Source of the DNA: Bdellovibrio bacteriovorus str. Tiberius
Lineage (GTDB): Bacteria; Bdellovibrionota; Bdellovibrionia; Bdellovibrionales; Bdellovibrionaceae
Assembly: GCF_000317895.1 (NCBI RefSeq)
Contig: NC_019567.1
Location: 1,922,001 to 1,986,000 of the forward strand
DNA: 64,000 nucleotides
Direction: 5' to 3'
Shown: piece after piece, positions 1 through 9,130 of the stretch
Layout of the letters: every line of letters begins with the position of its first letter
Numbering within the stretch: the first letter of the stretch is position 1
Program-made: the position numbers and the translations under genes
Notes under the pieces: generated by a model
What the model was told of the DNA's origin: nothing
What the model saw: the letters and a program-made list of their open reading frames with translations, nothing else
Databases searched by the model: none

Positions 1-11
1 AAGATAGGGGA

Positions 12-1109
12 ATGCCTCAACGTTTCATTTTCGAATCATCTATTTTAGACTCCGTTGTCGGAGGACATTCAGCCATCGATATTCCAAGGCTGAATATTCA
101 TTCCCTCGAGGCTGCCAGTTCCTTCTTATTAAGCTATGGCTTTGATATCACCCGCGAAGACGACCTGGAAAGGTTGTGGTACTTCCATCGTCGTGCTTTG
201 GTGTTGATGCTGGAAAAGCTGGGTTTTCAGGACACCGATCTTCCTGAAGTATTCCGTGACCGCAAAAAACTGGGCGACATCCGCCAGCTTCTGATTTTTG
301 CAAGTTCCCAAAATCCGGAAGAACAACAGCTGCAGCGCTGGGCCTGTGCGATCATCCGCTGCATGCACGTCTTTGTGCATGCGGAAAATGACCTGTTCAG
401 TTCATTTTCTGAAGAAATCCAGTCCCAGATCCTGACGCCTTTCCAGAACTGCATCCTGCATGACGGAAACACCCATCGCACCTTTATGAAAAGCCCCACC
501 GACCAGTTGGATCAGGTGGAGCTGATGGGCTTTGAAGTAAAACCCTTCAAAACTTCATCCAGCACCGTGATCAAACTTTTGGCCAAGCCCGATGCGCTGG
601 CAATGAAGATCTTTGACAAGCTGGGGGTTCGCTTTGTGACCCGCAATCTGTTTGATTCCTTCCAGGTCGTGCGCTTCCTGATCAAAGAAGACATCATCAG
701 CTTTCCGCACATCATGCCGGATCAAAGTTCGAACAATCTTTACCCGGTGAATCTGTTCATGAGCGTGTGTGATGATCTGTCCCACCGTCTGGACACCCTG
801 GATGAAAAAAGCATTCAGGAAGCCTTTGACCAGAAACTGGCCGAAGAAGGCGAGAACGTAAAGTTCCTGCGCAAGGAAAACTTCTTCTCGGGTGAAGACT
901 ATAAATTTATCAAATTCATTTCCCGTAAGCTGGTTCATATCAAACCTCAGGGGGGCAAAGAGGCCTTTAGCTTCTTCTATCCATTCGAGGTTCAGATCAT
1001 GGATAAGTCCGCTCACGATCGCATTTTGTCCGGTCCCAGCGAACATCAGGCTTACAAGGAACGTCAACGAACAGCCGCGAGAAAACGCCTGTTCCCGGAT
1101 CCAGGTTAA
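12..1109 (+). CDS. Conserved hypothetical, TIGR04552-like
   Basis: A 365-residue soluble protein with no signal peptide or membrane segment. It resembles, from memory, the TIGR04552-type family of unknown function found in deltaproteobacteria and Bdellovibrio; I cannot confirm this without a profile search. The sequence is mixed alpha/beta with many charged residues, and a Lys/Arg-rich tail (RQRTAARKRLF). The ATG at 12 follows AGGGG at 6-10. The stop is two bases before the start of the acyltransferase gene, so the two are probably co-transcribed. The window begins only 11 bases upstream, so the promoter is not visible. Confidence 0.75.
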   Translation: MPQRFIFESSILDSVVGGHSAIDIPRLNIHSLEAASSFLLSYGFDITREDDLERLWYFHRRALVLMLEKLGFQDTDLPEVFRDRKKLGDIRQLLIFASSQNPEEQQLQRWACAIIRCMHVFVHAENDLFSSFSEEIQSQILTPFQNCILHDGNTHRTFMKSPTDQLDQVELMGFEVKPFKTSSSTVIKLLAKPDALAMKIFDKLGVRFVTRNLFDSFQVVRFLIKEDIISFPHIMPDQSSNNLYPVNLFMSVCDDLSHRLDTLDEKSIQEAFDQKLAEEGENVKFLRKENFFSGEDYKFIKFISRKLVHIKPQGGKEAFSFFYPFEVQIMDKSAHDRILSGPSEHQAYKERQRTAARKRLFPDPG

Positions 1110-1111
1110 TT

Positions 1112-1849
1112 ATGTTTTTAAAACTTCTTTCTTATCCTCGTTCTTTGCTGGGTGCGATTCTGCTGCCGATTCACACGGTGTTGTGTTCAGCGGCGATGGT
1201 CATCTGCAATATTCTGTTTAACAACCGCAAGCTGGAAGACCACATTGTCGAGTTCTGGACCCGCAACTGCTGCCGCATGTTCAATGTGAAAGTGGAAGTT
1301 AAAGGCCTGGAAAACCGTCCTGATGGCGGATTCCTGTACGTCTTTAATCACACCAGTTTCTTCGACATCTTTGCCATGAACGGCTGGTTGGGATCTTTCC
1401 GTTTCGGGGCTAAAATTGAACTTTTCAGCATTCCGGTGTTTGGCGCCGGCATGAGACGCGCGGGCATTTTGCCGATTGCAAGAAATCGCCGTGATGAAGT
1501 TTTCAAAGTCTATCAGGCCGCCGAAGCCCGCATTAAGGCCGGGGAGCGTTTTGCCCTGGCGCCGGAAGGCACCCGTCAGAAAACTGAAACTTTGGGATCA
1601 TTCAAATCCGGTCCGTTCATCTTCGCTATCAGCGCCAAGGCACCCATCGTGCCGGTGATCGTGAAGGGGGCGGCAGCGATCATGTCCAAGGGGCAGCTTG
1701 TGCCTAACTGGGGCGTGTGGAGTCGCACAATAACGCTCGAGGTCCTTCCTCCGGTCAGCACCGAAGGATACACTATTGAAGATCGTCCTATTCTGCAGGA
1801 AAAGGTTCGCAAGATGATGGAGCCGTACTTCGCAGTGGATAACTTCTAA
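1112..1849 (+). CDS. 1-acyl-sn-glycerol-3-phosphate acyltransferase family (PlsC-type)
   Basis: A 245-residue acyltransferase expected to move an acyl chain from acyl-CoA or acyl-ACP to lysophosphatidate or a related lysolipid at the inner membrane. The HX4D catalytic motif is visible as NHTSFFD at about residues 79-85, and the second block APEGTR at about 150-155. A hydrophobic N-terminus (residues 5-35) should anchor it to the membrane. Length is normal for PlsC. It starts two bases after the preceding gene and is followed by two small genes on the same strand, forming a likely four-gene unit. The exact acceptor lipid cannot be read from sequence. Confidence 0.9.
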   Translation: MFLKLLSYPRSLLGAILLPIHTVLCSAAMVICNILFNNRKLEDHIVEFWTRNCCRMFNVKVEVKGLENRPDGGFLYVFNHTSFFDIFAMNGWLGSFRFGAKIELFSIPVFGAGMRRAGILPIARNRRDEVFKVYQAAEARIKAGERFALAPEGTRQKTETLGSFKSGPFIFAISAKAPIVPVIVKGAAAIMSKGQLVPNWGVWSRTITLEVLPPVSTEGYTIEDRPILQEKVRKMMEPYFAVDNF

Positions 1850-1888
1850 CGTCCAATTTCGAATTTCCAATTTCCAAACGGGGGTTTG

Positions 1889-2182
1889 GTGAAAAGCTTT
1901 CAGGAGTTCTGGCCTTTTTATCTGCAAGAGCATTCCAACCCCTTCAATCGTCGTCTGCATTTTGTCGGGACGCTGCTGGTACATCTTCTGATTCTGGCAG
2001 CTGTTCTGACTAAGCAATGGAACCTGCTGTGGTGGCTTCCGGTGATTGGCTATGGCTTTGCCTGGGTTGGTCACTTTATCGTCGAGAAAAACCGTCCGGC
2101 GACGTTTAAACACCCTTTGTGGTCCCTGTGTGGGGATTTTAAAATGTTCTATCAGATGTGTTCAGGAAAGCTTTGGTCATGA
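1889..2182 (+). CDS. DUF962 / Mpo1-like membrane protein
   Basis: A small membrane protein (97-98 residues) with two hydrophobic segments. It carries the hallmarks of the DUF962/Mpo1-like family: an N-terminal HSNPFNRRLHFVGT block and a C-terminal ENRPATF-type block (EKNRPATFKHP). Yeast Mpo1 is a 2-hydroxy fatty acid dioxygenase; the activity of short bacterial members is not established, so a lipid role is inference. I chose GTG at 1889, four bases after a G-run at 1880-1884; TTG at 1886 is the alternative. It overlaps the next gene by ATGA. Confidence 0.8.
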   Translation: MKSFQEFWPFYLQEHSNPFNRRLHFVGTLLVHLLILAAVLTKQWNLLWWLPVIGYGFAWVGHFIVEKNRPATFKHPLWSLCGDFKMFYQMCSGKLWS

Positions 2183-2562
2183 GCAAGTTTCGTCTGGCGC
2201 TGGGATCAGCCTCTTGTCGTGATAACAAAAGCAAAGACCCTCAAGTGCAGGAAGTCTGCCGCATCCTTTTGGAAAAGCTGGAGGCCTTGAAATCGTCTGA
2301 TCCGATTTTCCTAAAAAGCTTCCCATTGGATCACAGTGAAATCATGGAAATCAACGGACGTGAAGTACTGATGACCGTCTTTCATGATCGTCTGCCGCAG
2401 GAAGAATCCCTTCTGGTGATTCAGGCGTATTATTCAACGTGGAAGTTTCCAAATTTCATTTCTATGGGCGGGGTCGGAAAAGTCTTTGCTGAAGGCTTTT
2501 TGCTGGATAAAACCGGCGAAGTGAAAGAGGCCCCTGAATCCCTTTTGTGGGATTATCGCTAG
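2179..2562 (+). CDS. Hypothetical cytoplasmic protein
   Basis: A 127-residue protein I do not recognise. The start is ATG at 2179, which overlaps the stop of the preceding gene (ATGA), indicating translational coupling. A longer reading from 2158 would lie inside the previous gene. No signal peptide or membrane segment is visible. A Gly-rich turn (SMGGVGKVFAEGF) lies near residue 100 but is not a P-loop. It is the last gene of the run starting at 12 and ends 9 bases from the convergent stop of the next gene. Confidence 0.65.
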   Translation: MSKFRLALGSASCRDNKSKDPQVQEVCRILLEKLEALKSSDPIFLKSFPLDHSEIMEINGREVLMTVFHDRLPQEESLLVIQAYYSTWKFPNFISMGGVGKVFAEGFLLDKTGEVKEAPESLLWDYR

Positions 2563-2571
2563 GGGCTTGTC

Positions 2572-3948
2572 TTAGTTGCGGACCACATTCCAGGTCGTGC
2601 CTTCCAGTGAGCTTCGCAGTTTCACGCGCGAGCTTCCGGTGTCGACAGAAATCTGAATCTGGGAATTAGGCAGAGCTTCAATCTGCGTCAGACGCAGGAT
2701 TTTTGGATTGCGGTGATAGGCGGATTCAATGGCTTGGGCCAGTTTGTCCCAGCGGATAAAGGGCTCAAAACTTTTTCCCTGGTTTGTGGACTTGAAAGAT
2801 CCCACAAACCACACACCACTTGGATGAATGCTCACAGGATAATTCTGTTTTCCAAACTGGGGAATGGCGGTCCAAGTCAGGCCATCATCCGTGCGATAGA
2901 TTCCTTCTGAAGACACCAGGCCGCGGACCGAGGTTTTGCTTTCAAAAGCGATGGAATAGATTTCGCGCTTAAGAAGCGTGTCGGTCAGAATTTGTTTTGA
3001 TGGCTCCACAACGGGGTTTTGCGGCAGCAGCAAATCTGTTTTCTTCCACCAGACTTCACCATGACCGTCCACGCGGCTGACACCCCAGATAACGGCTTCA
3101 GGTTTTTGAATCTCCACACGGGCGCGCAAAGGCGGGCCGTAGCTTGTGGAATCAGGTCGGATCACAATCGCACGCAACGGGCTGGTCACGTAACCCAGCA
3201 CCTCGGACATGTCGACGTTTTCGCCTTTTTTAGTCAGGATCTTGTTGTTGTTTCTAAACGCCACGGTCAGCCAGTTTTTTTTTGGATGATAAGCCAAAGT
3301 TGCAAAGTCAGCGCGGTTCACAAAGTGCGTGATGTCCACGAAGCCCACTTTGCCGTTGTATTGAATTTTCAAAAAGCTCGCAGTTACTTCCAGCGGAATC
3401 ACGCGTTTCAGGCGTGGCAATGTGGTCAGAACTTTTCCGAAACTGGAAGGTTCGGTGCGCACATAAGTGTCGATCAGATTCATGTACACACCGGGATCAT
3501 CATGGCGGGTGGTCAGCAGATGCAAAGGCAGCCAGCCTTGCGTGTTAGAGTTTTTCTCTTTCACTCGTGCCCAGTAATCATCACATTCCAAAAGTTCCAG
3601 TTGGTGACCGCCAGGAACGGATTTCACCAAAGAGGAATCACTGCGGTTTAGGCTGAGCAACGTGACCGGGGTGCGGGTTTCCACGAAACGAGCCACCTGA
3701 ATGTCGCGAATCAGGCGATCCCCCGAAAGGGAATAGCTCTTACGGTCCCAGGACACGGTAAAGGAAGCTTCCATTTCGGTGCGACGAAGAGAGTTTTCAA
3801 GGGATGTTCGACTCACCTGGCCAGAGGGAAAAGCGCTGGTTTTACTGCGATAGAACGACATGGCCTTAGAGGCATCCGTGGCTAAAGCCGCAAAAGTGCT
3901 GGGAGAGCTGAAAATGAACGACAACGAGAGAAAAAAGGCTGACCGCAT
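2572..3948 (-). CDS. Exported SH3b-domain protein with BNR-like C-terminus
   Basis: About 458 residues from ATG at 3948; an upstream ATG at 3984 would place 12 charged residues before the signal peptide, so the inner start is preferred. Residues 1-22 form a signal peptide ending near FAALA. The middle holds two bacterial SH3-like segments, each ending in a GWLPLHLL- or GFVDITHF-type strand, typical of peptidoglycan- or surface-binding modules. The C-terminal third has BNR/Asp-box-like features (TDDGLTWTAI, STNQGKSFEP), suggesting a short beta-propeller or a photosynthesis-stability-like repeat. No catalytic site was recognised. It is divergent from hbd across a region with an inverted repeat. 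Confidence 0.75.
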   Translation of the reverse strand: MRSAFFLSLSFIFSSPSTFAALATDASKAMSFYRSKTSAFPSGQVSRTSLENSLRRTEMEASFTVSWDRKSYSLSGDRLIRDIQVARFVETRTPVTLLSLNRSDSSLVKSVPGGHQLELLECDDYWARVKEKNSNTQGWLPLHLLTTRHDDPGVYMNLIDTYVRTEPSSFGKVLTTLPRLKRVIPLEVTASFLKIQYNGKVGFVDITHFVNRADFATLAYHPKKNWLTVAFRNNNKILTKKGENVDMSEVLGYVTSPLRAIVIRPDSTSYGPPLRARVEIQKPEAVIWGVSRVDGHGEVWWKKTDLLLPQNPVVEPSKQILTDTLLKREIYSIAFESKTSVRGLVSSEGIYRTDDGLTWTAIPQFGKQNYPVSIHPSGVWFVGSFKSTNQGKSFEPFIRWDKLAQAIESAYHRNPKILRLTQIEALPNSQIQISVDTGSSRVKLRSSLEGTTWNVVRN

Positions 3949-3983
3949 ATGCTTATTTTGAGGCTTTAGGCTCAGTGCTCTCA

Positions 3984-4009
3984 AGGCCAGAAGTTTTGAC
4001 CTCTGGCCT
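3984..4009. promoter_or_regulatory. Inverted repeat in the divergent promoter region upstream of hbd
   Basis: Arms AGGCCAGA (3984-3991) and TCTGGCCT (4002-4009) are perfectly complementary across a 10-base spacer. The site lies between the divergent starts of the SH3b protein (3948) and hbd (4065). There is no T-run, so an operator is more likely than a terminator. The binding protein is unknown. Confidence 0.45.
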
Positions 4010-4064
4010 AAAGTAAAGTATCTAATTCAGGCTGTTTTAAATACAAATTAACGCGGAGTGATAA

Positions 4065-4925
4065 ATGAATATCAAAACGATCGGCGTCGTAGGCGCAGGA
4101 CAGATGGGCAATGGTATCGCACAAGTGGCGGCAAACTTTGGTTTTAACGTCATCATGATGGACGTAAACGGGGCTGCTCTTGAAAAAGGGATCGCAACCA
4201 TCTCTGGAAGCTGCGATCGTCTTATCAAAAAAGGCACTATGGCAGAGGCCGACAAGGCCACTTTGCTTGGTCGTATCAAGACCGTTCAGGAAACTGCAGG
4301 CTTGAAAGATTGCGATATCGTGATTGAAGCCGCGACTGAAAACATCGACCTGAAACTCAAGATCTTCAAGGATCTGGACGCGACCGTAAAACCGGAAGCA
4401 TTGTTGGTGTCCAATACATCTTCCATCTCCATCACTAAAATTGCGGGTGTGACCAAGCGTCCAACAAAAGTCGCTGGTATGCATTTCATGAATCCTGTTC
4501 CGTTGATGAAATTGGTGGAAGGTATCCGTGGTCTTCAGACTTCGGATGAAACTTTCGCGACTGTTAAGGCTTTGGCAGAAAAAATGGACAAAGTGTTCGT
4601 TGAGTCCGTGAAAGACATGCCAGGCTTCATCGTGAACCGTGTTCTTATGCCGATGATCAACGAAGCGGTTTACACTCTTCACGAAGGCATTGCTTCCGTG
4701 GATGCTATCGACAACGCGATGAAATTGGGAACAAACCAGCCAATGGGTCCTTTGACTCTGGCGGATTTCATTGGTTTGGACACCTGCCTAGCGATCATGA
4801 ACGTACTGCATGATGGTCTGGGTGATTCCAAGTATCGTCCGTGTCCGCTGCTGGTGAAATACGTTGAAGCAGGCTGGTTGGGTCGTAAAACAGGTCGTGG
4901 TTTCTACGACTACAGCGCGAAGTAA
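4065..4925 (+). CDS. hbd: 3-hydroxybutyryl-CoA dehydrogenase
   Basis: A 286-residue NAD(P)-dependent dehydrogenase expected to interconvert 3-hydroxybutyryl-CoA and acetoacetyl-CoA. The N-terminal Rossmann motif is [12 protein letters not shown] with the acidic MMDV strand end. The family signature [14 protein letters not shown] (about residues 142-155) holds the catalytic His, and ATENIDLK supplies the family Glu region. The C-terminal domain includes [19 protein letters not shown]. Length matches the single-function enzyme. A GGAG ribosome site precedes the start. It is the first gene of a three-gene unit with enoyl-CoA hydratase (13-base gap) and IcmF (5-base gap). Confidence 0.95.
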   Translation: MNIKTIGVVGAGQMGNGIAQVAANFGFNVIMMDVNGAALEKGIATISGSCDRLIKKGTMAEADKATLLGRIKTVQETAGLKDCDIVIEAATENIDLKLKIFKDLDATVKPEALLVSNTSSISITKIAGVTKRPTKVAGMHFMNPVPLMKLVEGIRGLQTSDETFATVKALAEKMDKVFVESVKDMPGFIVNRVLMPMINEAVYTLHEGIASVDAIDNAMKLGTNQPMGPLTLADFIGLDTCLAIMNVLHDGLGDSKYRPCPLLVKYVEAGWLGRKTGRGFYDYSAK

Positions 4926-4938
4926 TTGAGGTCTGATA

Positions 4939-5736
4939 ATGGCAAGCAATTATAAAACAATTCTTCTTGAACAAAAAACACACGGGGTCTGGGTTCTGAC
5001 GATCCATCGTCCGGAATCTTTGAACGCTCTGAATTCCACCGTTCTGAACGAAATGGGCGAAGCCCTTCGTCAGATCGGTGAAATGGACTATTCCGATGCG
5101 CGCGCTTTGATCATCACAGGTTCTGGTGAAAAAGCTTTCGTGGCGGGTGCTGACATCAAAGAAATCCATGACCTGGATGAAGAAAAGGCGCTGGTCTTTG
5201 CTCAGCGTGGTCAGAGCATCTTCCATGAGCTGACACTTTTGAAAATACCAGTGATCGCTGCGGTGAACGGTTTTGCTCTGGGGGGCGGCTGTGAACTGGC
5301 TTTGGGTTGTGATTTCATCTATGCCGCGGAAAATGCAAAATTCGGTCTGCCGGAAGTTTCTTTGGGATTGATCCCGGGCTTCGGTGGGACGGTTCGCATG
5401 GCGCGTGCAGTGGGTTCCCGTCGTGCGCGTGAGCTGACTTACACTGGTGGCATGCTGACTGCCGCGGAAGCTCATGCAGCAGGTCTGGTGAACAAAGTCG
5501 TGCCTCAGGCAGAACTGATGAACACTGTGATGAAAACTGTAGACGCTATTTTGGCCAAAGCTCCGATTGCCGTGGGTTCTGCGAAGTTCTCCATCAATCA
5601 GGCCTGGGACATGGATGTTGAAGAAGCTCAGAAAAACGAAGCAAGAATCTTTGCAGAGTTGTTCTCTTCTGAAGACGTTAAAGAAGGCACTGGTGCCTTC
5701 ATCGAGAAACGCAAAGCTGAATTTAAAGGTCGATAA
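4939..5736 (+). CDS. Enoyl-CoA hydratase (crotonase family)
   Basis: A 265-residue crotonase-fold enzyme likely hydrating crotonyl-CoA to 3-hydroxybutyryl-CoA. The oxyanion-hole strand [10 protein letters not shown] is followed by the [13 protein letters not shown] block. The two catalytic glutamates of hydratases match GGGCELAL and [16 protein letters not shown]. The substrate range cannot be read from sequence, but its place between hbd and icmF argues for short-chain C4 substrates. A GAGG ribosome site sits just before the ATG. Confidence 0.93.
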   Translation: MASNYKTILLEQKTHGVWVLTIHRPESLNALNSTVLNEMGEALRQIGEMDYSDARALIITGSGEKAFVAGADIKEIHDLDEEKALVFAQRGQSIFHELTLLKIPVIAAVNGFALGGGCELALGCDFIYAAENAKFGLPEVSLGLIPGFGGTVRMARAVGSRRARELTYTGGMLTAAEAHAAGLVNKVVPQAELMNTVMKTVDAILAKAPIAVGSAKFSINQAWDMDVEEAQKNEARIFAELFSSEDVKEGTGAFIEKRKAEFKGR

Positions 5737-5741
5737 GACAT

Positions 5742-8700
5742 ATGGCATACACACCGAAGAATCCGATCCGAATTGTCACTGCAGCCGCTCTATTTGACGG
5801 GCATGACGCCAGCATCAATATCATGCGCCGTATCCTTCAGGATATGGGTGCTGAAGTCATTCACCTGGGGCACAACCGCTCGGTGAGTGACGTGGTGAAG
5901 GCCGTGTTGCAGGAAGGCGCCCAGGGCGTCTGCATCAGCTCCTATCAAGGGGGCCACATGGAGTACTTCAAGTACATGAAGGATCTTCTGGATGAAGCTG
6001 GTGCCGGTTACGTGAAAATCTACGGCGGCGGCGGCGGTGTGATTGTCTTTGACGAGAAAAAAGAACTTGAGGCCTATGGTATCGCCCAGATCTTCCACCC
6101 GGAAGACGGTCGTCGCATGGGTCTTGAGGGCATGATCGAAATGATCATCAAGGGTTGTGATTTCGACCTGCTGGAAAAGCAAAAAGAATTCAAAACCAAA
6201 AAGAACATCTTTAACGGCGACACCGTTCCTTCGGTGGAACTGGGTGTGGCTTTGACCGCCATTGAAAACGGTCACAAGGATTTCTCTTTGAACGCCTTTG
6301 GCCTTGAGTCCTTCAAGGCCGGTAAAGAACCTCTGGTTCTGGGTATCACCGGTACTGGTGGTGCGGGTAAGTCCTCTTTGATTGATGAAATGGTGCAAAG
6401 ATACCTGAATGCGTATCCGGACAAGAAAATCGCCGTGGTGTGCGTGGATCCATCCAAGCGCAAAACCGGTGGCTCCCTGCTGGGGGACCGTATTCGTATG
6501 AACTCTTTGTCCCGCAACCGTGTGTACATGCGCTCTGTGGCGTCCCGTGGTTCAGGCCGCGAGATTGCTTCTTCTTTGCCGGATATTTTGAAATTCATCC
6601 GTCAGCTGGACTTTGATTTTGTTATCGCTGAAACCTCGGGTATCGGTCAGGGTAATATGGCGATCACTGAAGTCAGTGACATGTCCATGTACGTGATGAC
6701 ATCTGATTTCGGTGCGCAATCCCAGCTGGAAAAAATCGACATGATCGATTTCGCGGATCTGGTGGCGGTGAATAAAGCCGACCGTCGCGGGGCGCTGGAT
6801 GCTCTTCGTGATGTGACCAAGCAATACAAACGCTCGCGCAAGATCTTTGATGAAAAGGTCGAGGTGCCGGTCTTCCTGACTCAGGCCTCCCAGTTCAATG
6901 ATGGGGGAGTGAACAAGCTCTTCTTCCGTTTGGCTGACATTCTTGAAAGCAAGCAGGCGGGTCGCTGGGTTGTAAATGCCCAGTACAAGAACAACATCCT
7001 GTCCGCGGAAGAGCATGTGATCATTCCGGCAGATCGTCAGAACTATTTGGCGGAAATCACTTCGACAATTCATAAATACAAAAAACGCACAGAAACTCTG
7101 GCGGAAAAAGCATCCCAATTGGGTGGCTTGCAAAAAGTCGCGCCTTTGTTGAATGCAGATCCTGCGACTGTGAAAAAAGTGGAAGCAGACCTGAGCTCTG
7201 ACTTTACTGCGGAAGAACTGGATCAACTGAAAAATTTCGATGGTCTGATCAAGACCTATTCCGGCGATGAGCTGGTGTTCAAAGTCCGTGACAAAGAACT
7301 TCGCCAGCCCATGGTGCGTGAATCCCTGTCCGGCACTAAAATTCGCCGTGTGGTGGTTCCTAAGTTCAAAGACTGGGGCGATCGCTTCCGTTATTTGAAA
7401 CTTGAAAACGTGCCGGGTGAATTCCCGTTCACGGCCGGTGTGTTCCAGCTAAAACGCGCCGATGAAGATCCTAAGCGTATGTTCGCGGGCGAAGGAACTC
7501 CAGAGCGCACGAACCGTCGTTTCCATTACCTGACAAAAGGCGAAACAGCACACCGTCTTTCCACGGCGTTTGATTCCGTGACCTTGTACGGGCAGGATCC
7601 AGATCAGCGTCCGGATATCTTCGGTAAAGTTGGGGAGTCCGGCGTTAGCATCTGTACTTTGAACGACATGAAAAAGCTGTATGCGGGCTTTGATCTGATC
7701 AATCCAAATACATCTGTATCTATGACTATCAACGGTCCGGCGCCAATGATTCTGGCGTTCTATTTCAACACGGCGATTGATCAGCAGGTTGAAAAGAAAG
7801 AAAAAGAACTGGGTCGTAAGCTGACTGAAAGCGAGTGGACAGATCTGGCGATCTGGACCCTGCAGCAGGTTCGTGGAACGGTTCAAGCTGACATCCTGAA
7901 AGAAGACCAGGGTCAGAACACGTGCATCTTCTCTATTAATTTTGCGTTGAAGATGATGGGTGACATTCAAGAGTACTTCGTTCGCAGCAAAATCCGTAAC
8001 TTCTATTCTGTCAGTATTTCCGGGTACCACATTGCGGAAGCGGGTGCGAACCCGATCTCTCAATTGGCCTTCACGCTGTCCAATGGTTTCACGTTTGTTG
8101 AATACTATCTGGCGCGCGGTTTGAAAGTGGACGACTTTGCTCCGAATCTGTCCTTCTTCTTCTCTAACGGTCTGGATCCGGAATATTCCGTGTTGGGCCG
8201 TGTAGCTCGTCGTATCTGGGCAGTGGCGATGCGTGACCTTTACAAAGGTAATGATCGCTCTCAGAAGTTGAAGTACCACATTCAGACTTCCGGTCGTTCT
8301 CTGCATGCGCAGGAAATTGACTTCAATGACATCCGTACGACTTTGCAGGCTTTGATTGCTCTTTATGACAACTGCAACAGCTTGCACACGAACGCGTACG
8401 ATGAAGCAATCACCACACCGACGGAAGAATCTGTTCGCCGTGCGATGGCGATTCAGCTGATCATCAACCGTGAATTCGGCATGACCATGAATGAAAACCC
8501 AATGCAGGGTTCTTTCTTCATCGACGAGCTGACCGATCTGGTTGAAGAGGCGGTCTTGAATGAGTTCAAAAAAATCAACGAGCGTGGCGGTGTCTTGGGT
8601 GCAATGGAAACGCAGTATCAGCGTTCCAAAATCCAGGAAGAGTCTCTGTACTATGAGCGCCTCAAACATGACGGCACTTTGCCAATTATTGGTGTGAACA

Positions 8701-8981
8701 CCTTCATCGATCCAAAAACGATGGCGGCAGACTACGTTCCGCCAAAGATTGAACTGGCCCGTGCATCCTACGAAGAGAAAAACGCTCAGTTGGACAACGT
8801 TCACAAGTATCAGGGCGATCACGCTTCTGAAGGTGCCAAGTCGTTGCAAAACCTGAAGGACACCGTTCTGAACGGCGGCAACATCTTCGGCGCTCTGATG
8901 ACAGCCGCAAGATACTGCAGTCTATATCAAATGACTCAGGCGTTATACGAAGTCGGCGGCCAATACCGCCGTAATCTGTAG
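5742..8981 (+). CDS. icmF: Fused isobutyryl-CoA mutase (IcmF)
   Basis: A 1079-residue adenosylcobalamin enzyme expected to interconvert isobutyryl-CoA and n-butyryl-CoA. The N-terminal B12-binding domain (about 8-145) has the DxHxxS ligand region FDGHDAS with His21, and the later SSYQGGH and YGGGGG motifs. A MeaB/MeaI-type chaperone GTPase follows, with P-loop [12 protein letters not shown] near 201-212 and NKAD near 344. The mutase barrel occupies about 520-1079. This order (B12, G-domain, mutase) and the length are diagnostic of IcmF rather than methylmalonyl-CoA mutase. It follows crotonase by 5 bases. It should link valine-type branched acyl-CoA to the butyryl-CoA oxidised by its two neighbours. 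Confidence 0.95.
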   Translation: MAYTPKNPIRIVTAAALFDGHDASINIMRRILQDMGAEVIHLGHNRSVSDVVKAVLQEGAQGVCISSYQGGHMEYFKYMKDLLDEAGAGYVKIYGGGGGVIVFDEKKELEAYGIAQIFHPEDGRRMGLEGMIEMIIKGCDFDLLEKQKEFKTKKNIFNGDTVPSVELGVALTAIENGHKDFSLNAFGLESFKAGKEPLVLGITGTGGAGKSSLIDEMVQRYLNAYPDKKIAVVCVDPSKRKTGGSLLGDRIRMNSLSRNRVYMRSVASRGSGREIASSLPDILKFIRQLDFDFVIAETSGIGQGNMAITEVSDMSMYVMTSDFGAQSQLEKIDMIDFADLVAVNKADRRGALDALRDVTKQYKRSRKIFDEKVEVPVFLTQASQFNDGGVNKLFFRLADILESKQAGRWVVNAQYKNNILSAEEHVIIPADRQNYLAEITSTIHKYKKRTETLAEKASQLGGLQKVAPLLNADPATVKKVEADLSSDFTAEELDQLKNFDGLIKTYSGDELVFKVRDKELRQPMVRESLSGTKIRRVVVPKFKDWGDRFRYLKLENVPGEFPFTAGVFQLKRADEDPKRMFAGEGTPERTNRRFHYLTKGETAHRLSTAFDSVTLYGQDPDQRPDIFGKVGESGVSICTLNDMKKLYAGFDLINPNTSVSMTINGPAPMILAFYFNTAIDQQVEKKEKELGRKLTESEWTDLAIWTLQQVRGTVQADILKEDQGQNTCIFSINFALKMMGDIQEYFVRSKIRNFYSVSISGYHIAEAGANPISQLAFTLSNGFTFVEYYLARGLKVDDFAPNLSFFFSNGLDPEYSVLGRVARRIWAVAMRDLYKGNDRSQKLKYHIQTSGRSLHAQEIDFNDIRTTLQALIALYDNCNSLHTNAYDEAITTPTEESVRRAMAIQLIINREFGMTMNENPMQGSFFIDELTDLVEEAVLNEFKKINERGGVLGAMETQYQRSKIQEESLYYERLKHDGTLPIIGVNTFIDPKTMAADYVPPKIELARASYEEKNAQLDNVHKYQGDHASEGAKSLQNLKDTVLNGGNIFGALMTAARYCSLYQMTQALYEVGGQYRRNL

Positions 8982-8991
8982 TCGGCGGCTG

Positions 8992-9097
8992 AAAAAGGTC
9001 GATCTGACTTCGTTGTCGGTGGACCTTCTCGCTACGACGTGCTTGGAGCACGCCTGCGCTGCGAGGGTCCGCCTCCGCCTCGCATCTGGACCTTTTT
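8992..9097. repeat. Long structured inverted repeat after icmF
   Basis: AAAAAGGTC at 8993-9001 pairs with GACCTTTTT at 9089-9097, enclosing about 87 bases with further internal pairing. One internal hairpin is GTGCT-TGG-AGCAC, and GGTGGACC...CTCGC is imperfectly complementary to GCGAGGGTCCGCC. The inner part is GC-rich compared with the flanks. It could be a dispersed intergenic repeat or a folded 3' UTR. Its copy number is not visible here. Confidence 0.5.
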
Positions 9098-9098
9098 G

Positions 9099-9130
9099 AG
9101 CCACCTTGAAAGGGTGGCTTTATTTTTTTT
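9099..9130 (+). terminator. Intrinsic terminator of the hbd-ech-icmF operon
   Basis: The stem AGCCACCTT / AGGGTGGCT (one G-T wobble) with a GAA loop is followed by TTATTTTTTTTT. It lies directly before the convergent stop of the histidine kinase gene. Confidence 0.85.

Noticed and set aside
892-1221. Alternative 109-aa frame across the end of the first gene
   Set aside because: A shadow frame of the two real genes it overlaps, without a ribosome site.
5600-5745. Cobalamin riboswitch for icmF
   Set aside because: Only 5 bases separate icmF from the gene before it, and no B12-box-like sequence is visible upstream of hbd.
6074-7226. Large minus-strand frames inside icmF
   Set aside because: Antisense shadows caused by biased codon use in a highly conserved gene; His/Phe/Arg-rich compositions without motifs.
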